A stretch of DNA of 10,540 nucleotides. Source: an uncultured Bacilli bacterium (GTDB lineage: Bacteria > Bacillota_I > Bacilli_A > RF39 > UBA660). Below the pieces are notes generated by a model. The model had not been told where the DNA came from. It ran no database searches and saw nothing but the letters and a program-made list of their open reading frames with translations. The stretch spans positions 1 to 10,540 of the forward strand of contig CALVQZ010000075.1 in NCBI GenBank assembly GCA_944358275.1, given 5' to 3'. This document shows, piece by piece, positions 1 to 5,377 of the stretch (position 1 is the stretch's first letter; each line of letters starts with the position of its first letter). The position numbers and the translations under genes are program-made.

Positions 1-103
1 TTATCATTACACCAGTGTTCAGACGTACATGTTTAGATTTCATAGATTAGTTAGTCTGCTTGGAGCTTCGCAAATTGAAAATATTCATATATTTATGTTC
101 CTA
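1..103 (+). repeat. Partial copy of a palindromic MITE-like element (right half)
   Basis: Positions 14-103 align without gaps to 3600-3689, with roughly a dozen differences, most of them in the first half. The last part (from TTAGTCTGC, about position 50, to TTATGTTCCTA at 103) is almost identical. The copy ends in the same terminal sequence ATATATTTATGTTCC followed by TA. Its left half lies beyond the window edge, so the inverted partner cannot be seen here. It ends about 75 bp before the leuS -10 box. I see no protein coding potential in it. Confidence 0.75.
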
Positions 104-178
104 ATTTTTATACCATTATCTAGTTACCAAATAATAATTTATTTTTATAAATTCCTTTATTTTCTTTGTTTTTTGTTG

Positions 179-210
179 TATAATATTAAACAATTAATTA
201 TGGAAGGTGG
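179..210 (+). promoter_or_regulatory. leuS -10 box and ribosome binding site
   Basis: A consensus TATAAT lies at 179-184; no good -35 hexamer is visible at the right distance (TTTATT around 156-161 is the best). The ribosome site AAGGTGG at 204-210 sits 6 nt before the ATG at 217 and fixes the leuS start. The leader would be only about 25 nt, so there is no room for the T-box that often precedes aminoacyl-tRNA synthetase genes in Bacillota, and no T-box signature is present. Confidence 0.6.
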
Positions 211-216
211 ATTTTT

Positions 217-2613
217 ATGGATTATGATTTTAATAAAATAGAAAAAAAGTGGCAAGATTATTGGGCTAAAAACGAAACTTTTAAAACTGATGTATGGGAT
301 TTTTCTAAACCTAAGTATTATGTTTTAGATATGTTTCCTTACCCTTCTGGTCAAGGTCTTCATGTAGGACATCCTGAAGGTTATACAGCTACTGATATTA
401 TTGCTCGTATGAAAAGAATGCAAGGGTATAATGTGCTTCACCCTATGGGATTTGATGCTTTTGGCTTGCCTGCTGAACAATATGCTATACAAACAGGGAA
501 TCATCCAGATGGCTTTACAGCAGAGAATATTGCAATCTTTACTAAACAATTAAATATGCTTGGTTTTTCTTATGATTGGTCTAAACAAGTTTCTACATCT
601 GATCCTAAATATTATAAATGGACTCAATGGATTTTTAAACAATTATTTAATGATGGTTTAGCTAAATATGTAGATATGCCTGTTAATTGGTGTGAGGAAC
701 TTGGAACGGTTCTTTCTAATGATGAAATTGTTGATGGAAAAAGCGAAAGAGGTGGCTACCCTGTTGTTAGAAAAAATTTAAAACAATGGGTTATAGATAT
801 TCCAAAATATGCAGAAAGACTTTTAGAAAATCTTGATGAACTTGATTGGCCTGAATCAACTAAGGAAATTCAAAGAAATTGGATTGGTAAATCTGTTGGT
901 GCTAATGTTAATTTTGAAATAGAGGGAGTAAACGATTTTGTTACTGTATTTACAACAAGACCAGATACTTTGTATGGTGTAACATTTATGGTATTATCAC
1001 CTGAGCATCCAATTATAGAAAAATATGCAGATAAAATTACAAATATAGAAGCATTAAGAAAATATAAAGAAGAAGCATCTTTGAAAAGTGAACTTGAAAG
1101 AACTGAACTTTCTAAAGAAAAAACCGGTGTTAAAATTGATGGTATAAATATTATAAACCCTATTACTAAACAGGTTGTTCCTGTTTATGTTTCAGATTAT
1201 GTTATGATGAATTATGGGACTGGAGCTATTATGGCTGTACCTGCTCATGACAAAAGAGATTATGATTTTGCCAAAAAATTTAATATACCAATTATCCAAG
1301 TAATTAAAGGCGGAGATATTTCTAAAGAAGCCTATACTGAAGATGGAGAAATGATTAATTCTGGCATTTTGAATGGACTTACTAACAAAACAGCTGCAAT
1401 CAATAAGATGATTACATATTTAGAAGAACATGGTATTGGTAAAAAATCTGTAAATTACAGAATTAGAGATTGGATTTTTGCTCGACAACGTTATTGGGGT
1501 GAACCTGTTCCTATTTTACATTTTGATGATCATATAGAAGTATTAGATGATAGTGAACTTCCTTTGGTTTTACCAGAACTTGAAGATTATAGTCCAAGTA
1601 AAAAAGGAGAAGCTCCTCTTGAAAGGGCAACTGATTGGGTAAATGTTACAAGAAATGGTAAGCATGCAAAAAGAGAAACTTCTACAATGCCTGGTAGTGC
1701 TGGTTCTAGTTGGTATTTCTTAAGATATATAGACCCAGATAATGAAAATGAACTTGCAGATAAAAAATTACTTGAACATTGGATGCCTGTTGATTTATAC
1801 TTAGGCGGAGTTGAACATGCTACTGGTCACTTATTATATTCAAGAATGTGGAATAATTATTTGTTTGATAAAGGAATTGTTCCTACTCAAGAACCATTCA
1901 AAAAGTTAGTTCATCAAGGTATGATTCTTGGTTCTAATGGAGAGAAAATGAGTAAGAGCCGTGGTAATGTTGTAAATCCTGATGATATAGTAAGAGATTA
2001 TGGTGCTGATAGTTTAAGGGTTTACGAAATGTTTATGGGACCTCTTTGTGATTCTAAACCTTGGAGCGAAACTGGTATTGAAGGTGCGAAAAGATTTATT
2101 GATAGATTTTATAGATTATTTAGCGATATTTCTAAAATTTGTGATAAACCAAATTCAAATTTAGAAAAAGAATATCATAAAACAGTAAAAAAGGTTACTA
2201 ATGATTTTGAAAAACTTTCATTTAATACTGCAATTAGTCAAATTATGATATTTGTAAATTCTGCTTACAAAGAAGCTTTTATTCCAAAAGAATATGCTGA
2301 AGGCGTTATAAAATTATTTAACCCTATTGCACCTCATGTTACAGAAGAACTTTGGAGCATGTTTGGGCATGATAATACTATTGCAAATGAACCTTGGCCA
2401 ACTTATGATGAGGAAAAGACAGTAGATAATACTATAAATCTACCTATTCAAATAAATGGAAAATTGAAGGGAACTATTGAAGTTGAACTTGATTTACCAG
2501 AAGAAACAATTAAAACTTTAGCTCATGAAAAAGTAGCTAACCTTCTAGATGGAAAAAATATTGTAAAAGAAATTTATGTTAAAAATAAGATTTATAATAT
2601 TGTTGTAAAATAA
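217..2613 (+). CDS. leuS: Leucyl-tRNA synthetase
   Basis: This class I aminoacyl-tRNA synthetase charges tRNA-Leu with leucine in the cytoplasm. The 798-aa product has the HIGH signature as HVGH at residues 49-52 within the LeuRS-typical context MFPYPSG...GHPEGY, and KMSKS at 577-581. The CP1 editing domain, which hydrolyses mischarged tRNA, is present: the threonine-rich loop TTRPDT is at 246-251 and the GTGAIMAVPAHD segment ends at D345, the conserved Asp that binds the substrate amino group. The knuckle VNWCEELGTVL has lost most zinc-binding cysteines, as in many Bacillota homologues. Length is at the short end for bacterial LeuRS but all domains are present, including the C-terminal tRNA-binding part with the QINGKLKG motif. 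The start at 217 is supported by a ribosome site 6 nt upstream. The gene is followed 50 bp later by an RluA-family gene with its own promoter. Identification is near certain. Confidence 0.98.
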   Translation: MDYDFNKIEKKWQDYWAKNETFKTDVWDFSKPKYYVLDMFPYPSGQGLHVGHPEGYTATDIIARMKRMQGYNVLHPMGFDAFGLPAEQYAIQTGNHPDGFTAENIAIFTKQLNMLGFSYDWSKQVSTSDPKYYKWTQWIFKQLFNDGLAKYVDMPVNWCEELGTVLSNDEIVDGKSERGGYPVVRKNLKQWVIDIPKYAERLLENLDELDWPESTKEIQRNWIGKSVGANVNFEIEGVNDFVTVFTTRPDTLYGVTFMVLSPEHPIIEKYADKITNIEALRKYKEEASLKSELERTELSKEKTGVKIDGINIINPITKQVVPVYVSDYVMMNYGTGAIMAVPAHDKRDYDFAKKFNIPIIQVIKGGDISKEAYTEDGEMINSGILNGLTNKTAAINKMITYLEEHGIGKKSVNYRIRDWIFARQRYWGEPVPILHFDDHIEVLDDSELPLVLPELEDYSPSKKGEAPLERATDWVNVTRNGKHAKRETSTMPGSAGSSWYFLRYIDPDNENELADKKLLEHWMPVDLYLGGVEHATGHLLYSRMWNNYLFDKGIVPTQEPFKKLVHQGMILGSNGEKMSKSRGNVVNPDDIVRDYGADSLRVYEMFMGPLCDSKPWSETGIEGAKRFIDRFYRLFSDISKICDKPNSNLEKEYHKTVKKVTNDFEKLSFNTAISQIMIFVNSAYKEAFIPKEYAEGVIKLFNPIAPHVTEELWSMFGHDNTIANEPWPTYDEEKTVDNTINLPIQINGKLKGTIEVELDLPEETIKTLAHEKVANLLDGKNIVKEIYVKNKIYNIVVK

Positions 2614-2628
2614 ATAAGAAATTCTGGT

Positions 2629-2657
2629 TTGATTATTATACTTTTTTGTTATATAAT
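2629..2657 (+). promoter_or_regulatory. Promoter predicting a leaderless rluA-family mRNA
   Basis: TTGATT at 2629-2634 (-35), a 17-bp spacer and a perfect TATAAT at 2652-2657 (-10) precede the gene. A start point 7 nt after the -10 box falls on the A of the ATG at 2664. No Shine-Dalgarno sequence precedes that ATG, so the transcript is probably leaderless. The promoter lies within the 50-bp gap after leuS. Confidence 0.65.
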
Positions 2658-2663
2658 ACTTCC

Positions 2664-3404
2664 ATGAGGAAATTAGTTGTTGATAAAAAATATAATAATA
2701 AAAAATTAATAAACTTTTTATTAGATAATTTTAATGGATTATCTATAAATATAATATATAAAGCTCTTCGTAAAAAAGATATTTTAGTTAATGGTATTAG
2801 AGTTAAAGATAATGTTACTTTGATTTCTGGTGATAATGTTACAGTTTATATTACTGATAATTATCTTTTTAAACAAGTATATTTAGATATTGTTTTTGAA
2901 GATAATAATATTATTATTGTAAATAAGCCATCAGGTGTTGAAGTTGTAGATGAAAATTCTAATAATGAAACCTTAACTACAATTCTTGAAAAACAAATAC
3001 AGACTCTTGTATTTCCTTGCCATAGGCTAGACAGAAATACTACGGGTCTTGTTTTGTTTGCTAAAAACAAAACAGTTTTAAATATTTTACTTGAAAAATT
3101 TAAAAATAGAGAGATAAGTAAATTCTACAAATGTATGGTTTATGGTATACCTAAAAAAACATCTGATACATTAGAGGCCTACCTTTTTAAAGATAATAAA
3201 AAATCTTTTGTTTATGTTTATGATAAGCCACAAAAGGGTAGTGTAAAGATTATTACATCTTACAAAGTTTTAGAAATAAATATAAAACAAAATACAAGTA
3301 TTTTAGAGGTTGAACTTCATACTGGTAAAACACATCAAATACGTGCTCATCTAGCCCATATTGGACTTCCTATTATTGGTGATCGGCAAATATGGAAGAA
3401 ATGA
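2664..3404 (+). CDS. RluA-family pseudouridine synthase, C-terminus lost by frameshift
   Basis: RluA-family enzymes isomerise specific uridines in rRNA (or tRNA) to pseudouridine. An N-terminal S4-type RNA-binding domain (about residues 10-64, ending ...NGIRVKDNVTLISGDNVTVYI) is followed by the catalytic domain. It has VNKPSG at 87-91, the catalytic motif HRLDRNTTG at 120-128 with Asp123 as nucleophile, and the late motif GKTHQIRAHL. The ATG at 2664 is preferred over an upstream TTG at 2646 because the promoter places transcription start at 2664. The reading frame runs normally to GLPIIGD (residue 240) and then ends as RQIWKK and TGA. One base too many at about 3384 breaks the expected GDGKYG motif; the correct frame continues to 3528. 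The catalytic core is intact, so residual activity is possible. Which uridine is modified (RluC/RluD-like) cannot be told. Confidence 0.85.
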   Translation: MRKLVVDKKYNNKKLINFLLDNFNGLSINIIYKALRKKDILVNGIRVKDNVTLISGDNVTVYITDNYLFKQVYLDIVFEDNNIIIVNKPSGVEVVDENSNNETLTTILEKQIQTLVFPCHRLDRNTTGLVLFAKNKTVLNILLEKFKNREISKFYKCMVYGIPKKTSDTLEAYLFKDNKKSFVYVYDKPQKGSVKIITSYKVLEINIKQNTSILEVELHTGKTHQIRAHLAHIGLPIIGDRQIWKK

Positions 3405-3528
3405 AATTAATAAAAAATTCAATAAATTTACTCAAGATCTTTGTGCTTATAAATTGGTTTTTGATTTTAAAACAGATGCAGGAATTTTAAATTATTTGAA
3501 TGGAAAGGAAATGGAAATAAGAAAATAG
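3385..3528 (+). pseudogene. Out-of-frame C-terminal end of the RluA-family gene
   Basis: Dropping one base near 3384 lets the upstream frame run on as GKYGRNEINKKFNKFTQDLC and then 27 more residues to TAG at 3526-3528. This restores the family motif IIGDGKYG and the typical end, in which residues of the form QxLxAYKLxF precede the last strands. The restored protein would be 287 aa, close to the usual size of this family. This is either a real single-base insertion or a sequence error. There is no start codon or ribosome site of its own. Confidence 0.85.
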
Positions 3529-3532
3529 TAAA

Positions 3533-3689
3533 TAGGAACATAAATATATAATATTTGAAATGAGAAGCTACTCTACTTGTCTAAACTAATATTTGCACTA
3601 GTGTTCAGACGTATACATTTCGAACTTATTGATTGGTTAGTCTGCTTAGAGCTTCGCAAATTGAAGATATTCATATATTTATGTTCCTA
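3533..3689. mobile_element. Palindromic MITE-like element (complete copy)
   Basis: The two ends are perfect 17-bp inverted repeats, TAGGAACATAAATATAT at 3533-3549 and its complement at 3673-3689. The arms stay imperfectly complementary inwards (GAAGCT and GTCTAAACTAAT on the left against AGCTTC and ATTGGTTAGTCTG on the right). A perfect 8-bp palindrome CACTAGTG sits near the middle (3597-3604). If the outermost TA on each side is the target duplication, the element is 153 bp with GGAACATAAATATAT ends, as in MITEs mobilised by IS630/Tc1-mariner-type transposases. It codes for nothing. It lies between the convergent rluA-family gene and the dipeptidase gene, where the long hairpin could also end transcription in both directions. 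A second, partial copy is at the left window edge. Confidence 0.7.
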
Positions 3690-3701
3690 TAATCATATTA
3701 T

Positions 3702-4646
3702 TTAGTAAAGTTTTTTTATCAATTTATTTTGCACATTTTCAGTTAATATTTGTCTTATCTCTTGTGTAGAATAATTATTTAAAATTAATAAATTTTCTAT
3801 TTTATCTTTTACTTGTTCTTGTTTAAATATATTCATATTTTGGTAAGTTTCTGGTTCAAATTTATAGTAACTCATATCATCTGTTGAAAGAGCGATATTA
3901 TCTACGTTTCCAAATAATTTTTTTAAATAGTTTATATGATTTATATATGCCATTTCATAATTTATATTATTATATCTACTACAAAAATCTTTTACAGAAA
4001 CAACACCTATTATTCCATCTAATTTTTTTATCTCTAATAATTGTTTGTCAGTTAAATTTCTAGGTACATTACAATATCTTTTTGAATTTGAATGTGATGC
4101 AAATACAATTGGATTTAATCTTTTTTGTTTTAATTTTTTACATTTATATATAATATCATAAAAAGTTTTCTCATTTGCATGAGATAAATCTATTGCAATT
4201 TTTTTCTTTACCAATTTTTCTAATAATTCTTCGCCTAAATATGTTAAACCTTCGGTGCTTTTTACTCTTGCTCCTGCACCAAATTTATTTTTATTGTTCC
4301 AAACAATACCTGTGCTTCTTAATCCTAAATTATATAAGATATCAATATCACTTATATTTTTTAAATAATCTAATCCTTCAATTCCTATTATATATTTAAT
4401 ATTATATGGTATTATTTTGTATCTTTTAATTAAAAAATTTACCATCTTTAGGTTTTGGATAATATCAATTTCATTTGCTTGTATGCCTAGCTCATCATAC
4501 ATCTCTTTTTCGGACATATAAAATAAATTAAAAATTCCGCCAGTAATATTGTTAAAAAATATTTTTCTACAATGTGTAATTACTGGTCTTAAGTTTCTTC
4601 TATTCATATAAATGTATGTAAGTAAATCATAATGACAGTCAAACAT
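3702..4646 (-). CDS. Membrane dipeptidase, peptidase family M19
   Basis: M19 (renal dipeptidase-like) enzymes are di-zinc hydrolases that cleave dipeptides, often including ones with a D-amino acid. The 314-aa product shows the family's metal ligands in order: HxD at the extreme N-terminus (H5, D7), the bridging glutamate in IGIEG (E90), the histidines of IDLSHA (H156) and FASHS (H185), and the late aspartate in IALSTDD (D256 or D257). The segments GLTYLGEELLEKL and PRNLTDKQLLEI also match conserved stretches of the family. There is no signal peptide or membrane segment, so a cytoplasmic role in peptide recycling is likely, as for many Bacillota homologues. Length is normal. The start at 4646 is supported by GGTGAT (4650-4655), a match to the 3' part of the Shine-Dalgarno consensus though close to the ATG. 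It stands alone, convergent with the RluA-family gene and downstream of the tRNA operon end. Confidence 0.9.
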   Translation of the reverse strand: MFDCHYDLLTYIYMNRRNLRPVITHCRKIFFNNITGGIFNLFYMSEKEMYDELGIQANEIDIIQNLKMVNFLIKRYKIIPYNIKYIIGIEGLDYLKNISDIDILYNLGLRSTGIVWNNKNKFGAGARVKSTEGLTYLGEELLEKLVKKKIAIDLSHANEKTFYDIIYKCKKLKQKRLNPIVFASHSNSKRYCNVPRNLTDKQLLEIKKLDGIIGVVSVKDFCSRYNNINYEMAYINHINYLKKLFGNVDNIALSTDDMSYYKFEPETYQNMNIFKQEQVKDKIENLLILNNYSTQEIRQILTENVQNKLIKKLY

Positions 4647-4721
4647 TTAATCACCATAATATTTTATGATTAAAATGAAAAAAAGGTACTTCCTTTTCGA
4701 ATCCTCCCTTTTAGTGCAAAA

Positions 4722-4749
4722 CAAAAAAAGCCATCTAAAGATGACTTTT
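4722..4749 (-). terminator. Duplicated copy of the tRNA operon terminator
   Basis: This is the same AAGTCATC-TTTA-GATGGCTT hairpin with a T-run as at 4890-4917, carried by direct repeat copy A. It would act as a second terminator behind the tRNA operon and ahead of the dipeptidase gene, which is transcribed in the same direction. Confidence 0.7.
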
Positions 4750-4754
4750 TATTT

Positions 4755-4775
4755 TGGCTGGGGTGGGAGGATTCG
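4755..4775 (-). pseudogene. tRNA-Gln 3'-end fragment
   Basis: On the - strand this reads CGAATCCTCCCACCCCAGCC then A, the same as tRNA-Gln positions 56-76 including the CCA end and discriminator G. Upstream of it (4776 onwards) the sequence bears no resemblance to a tRNA, so this is a fragment and not a gene. It is followed by the same terminator as the real gene. Such a second copy of a tRNA 3' end is what site-specific insertion or unequal recombination at a tRNA gene leaves behind. Confidence 0.85.
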
Positions 4776-4876
4776 GCGAGCCGCGTCAGAAAAAATGTCC
4801 ACTGGACATTTTTTGCCTACGTTTCGGCAGGCCTTAACCTGCGCGAAACTTGGCAACTTCCTTTTCGAATCCTCCC
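4765..4876. repeat. Structured insert with tRNA-like inverted ends
   Basis: GGGAGGATTCG at 4765-4775 is the exact complement of CGAATCCTCCC at 4866-4876. Inside, AAAAAATGTCC-ACT-GGACATTTTTT (4790-4814) is a perfect 11-bp hairpin. A second hairpin, GTTTCGGCAGG (4821-4831), loop CCTTAA, CCTGC-G-CGAAAC (4838-4849), pairs over 11 bp with one bulge, and TGCC/GGCA extends it outwards. The inner part is clearly richer in G+C than its surroundings, which suggests a foreign origin. The whole can fold into an outer stem carrying two hairpins. Reading frames across it are accidental. Whether it acts as DNA (mobile palindrome), as RNA or as neither cannot be told from one copy. Confidence 0.7.
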
Positions 4877-4943
4877 TTTTAGTGCAAAACAAAAAAAGCC
4901 ATCTAAAGATGACTTTTTATTCTGGCTGGGGTGGGAGGATTCG
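4856..4943. repeat. 88-bp direct repeat, copy B
   Basis: This is the partner of 4688-4775. It ends exactly inside the T-loop of the intact tRNA-Gln gene (tRNA position 56), so the repeat supplies tRNA positions 56-76, the terminator and a short tail. On the + strand its left part carries CGAATCCTCCC (4866-4876), an inverted copy of the tRNA segment at 4933-4943, so every unit is itself flanked by inverted repeats. Confidence 0.93.
4890..4917 (-). terminator. Rho-independent terminator of the tRNA operon
   Basis: On the - strand, just after tRNA-Gln, AAAAAGTCATC pairs with GATGGCTTTTT (one G-T pair) around a TTTA loop and runs into a string of T. It starts only a few nucleotides after the encoded CCA. 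Confidence 0.88.
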
Positions 4944-4998
4944 AACCGCCGAAATGCCAGAGTCAAAGTCTGGTGCCTTACCGCTTGGCTACACCCCA
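4923..4998 (-). tRNA. tRNA-Gln (anticodon TTG)
   Basis: The gene folds as a standard cloverleaf with acceptor TGGGGTG/CACCCCA, D-arm AGCCAAGCGGTAAGGC, anticodon arm CCAGA-CTTTGAC-TCTGG (anticodon TTG), T-loop TTCGAAT, discriminator G and an encoded CCA. One pair fails: the T-stem GGCGG/CCTCC has C51 opposite U63. The mismatch straddles the end of direct repeat copy B, which covers position 56 onwards, so the 3' part may have come from another source. The gene is transcribed after tRNA-His from a shared promoter and followed at once by a terminator. Confidence 0.95.
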
Positions 4999-5028
4999 AT
5001 ATTAAATTTTTCTAAATGCGCTTGTTTG

Positions 5029-5106
5029 TGGGGTGGAAGATGGGACTTGAACCCACGGCCTCTGGTGCCACAAACCAGCGCTCTAACCAGCTGAGCTACA
5101 TCCACC
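5029..5106 (-). tRNA. tRNA-His (anticodon GTG)
   Basis: The anticodon arm CTGGT-TTGTGGC-ACCAG gives GTG. The extra 5' G (G-1) opposite C73, the identity mark of tRNA-His, is encoded (GGTGGATG...CTTCCACC), and the CCA end is encoded as well. D-arm GCTCAGCTGGTTAGAGC and T-arm GTGGG-TTCAAGT-CCCAT are normal. One acceptor pair is a U6-U67 mismatch. It is the first gene of a two-tRNA operon, 30 bp upstream of tRNA-Gln. Confidence 0.95.
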
Positions 5107-5129
5107 GTCTTGCAACAAACGCATCTACT

Positions 5130-5158
5130 ATTTTAAATAATTTTTTTCGTTTTGTCAA
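5130..5158 (-). promoter_or_regulatory. Promoter of the tRNA-His/tRNA-Gln operon
   Basis: On the - strand, a perfect -35 TTGACA (5153-5158), a 17-bp spacer and -10 TAAAAT (5130-5135) stand about 24 bp before the mature 5' end of tRNA-His. The -35 box overlaps the stop codon of the small ORF at 5155-5310. Confidence 0.88.
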
Positions 5159-5310
5159 GGCTTTATTTCAAATTTGTTTATTTCTTCTGCAATTTCTTCT
5201 TGTGTAATTGTAAGATTGTTTTTTATTACATTTATAATTGCTTGTTCTTCTAAAGTGTAATTATTGCACTTTGAAATTGAATAAATGGTTTCATATACTT
5301 TTCTCTCCAT
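5155..5310 (-). CDS. Small helix-turn-helix-like ORF, probably a remnant
   Basis: This ORF of 51 codons begins MERKVYETIYSISKCNNY and contains TLEEQAIINVIKNNLTITQE followed by EIAEEI. That looks like the first two helices of a winged helix-turn-helix (the ITQEEIAEE pattern), but the protein stops where the recognition helix should come. No ribosome site precedes the ATG, and its stop codon lies in the -35 box of the tRNA promoter. It follows the restriction-modification operon on the same strand. I do not recognise a specific family. A truncated regulator or nuclease C-terminus is the simplest reading; expression is doubtful. Confidence 0.4.
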   Translation of the reverse strand: MERKVYETIYSISKCNNYTLEEQAIINVIKNNLTITQEEIAEEINKFEIKP

Positions 5311-5377
5311 ATGATATGTTTTTTAATCGTCAATAAATAGTACATCTGTATATTTTTTATCTTTATAACTTAATCTT

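Larger units (their letters stand above)
4688..4775. repeat. 88-bp direct repeat, copy A
   Basis: This copy matches 4856-4943 at 87 of 88 positions (T at 4754 against C at 4922), with a 168-bp period. Read on the - strand it consists of the tRNA-Gln 3' end, a rho-independent terminator and a tail ending in GGGAGGATTCG AAAAGGAAGT. In this copy the tRNA part is cut off upstream of tRNA position 56. Confidence 0.93.

Noticed and set aside
104..216. T-box or other riboswitch ahead of leuS
   Set aside because: The -10 box leaves a leader of about 25 nt, and no T-box sequence or terminator hairpin is present.
29..241. 70-codon + strand ORF upstream of leuS
   Set aside because: It runs through the palindromic repeat and the leuS promoter and overlaps the leuS start; its composition is that of translated AT-rich non-coding DNA.
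325..549. - strand ORF inside leuS
   Set aside because: It is a shadow of the certain leuS frame, with no ribosome site or recognisable motif.
2861..3070. - strand ORF inside the RluA-family gene
   Set aside because: It is antisense to the conserved catalytic region and has no features of its own.
4175..4399. + strand ORF inside the dipeptidase gene
   Set aside because: It is antisense to conserved M19 motifs; the Leu/Phe-rich product is the usual shadow of an AT-rich gene.
4776..4855. Integrated genomic island between the tRNA-Gln direct repeats
   Set aside because: Only 80 bp lie between the copies and no integrase or cargo gene is present, so at most it is a remnant.
4688..4943. CRISPR array
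   Set aside because: There are only two repeat copies, 88 bp long and containing tRNA and terminator sequence, and there are no cas genes.
4666..5094. 142-codon + strand ORF across the repeats and tRNAs
   Set aside because: It is antisense to two tRNA genes and the terminators; the repeated peptide only reflects the 88-bp DNA repeat.
4817..5207. Further short ORFs across the tRNA genes (4817-4999 on -, 5016-5207 on +)
   Set aside because: They consist of translated tRNA and promoter sequence.
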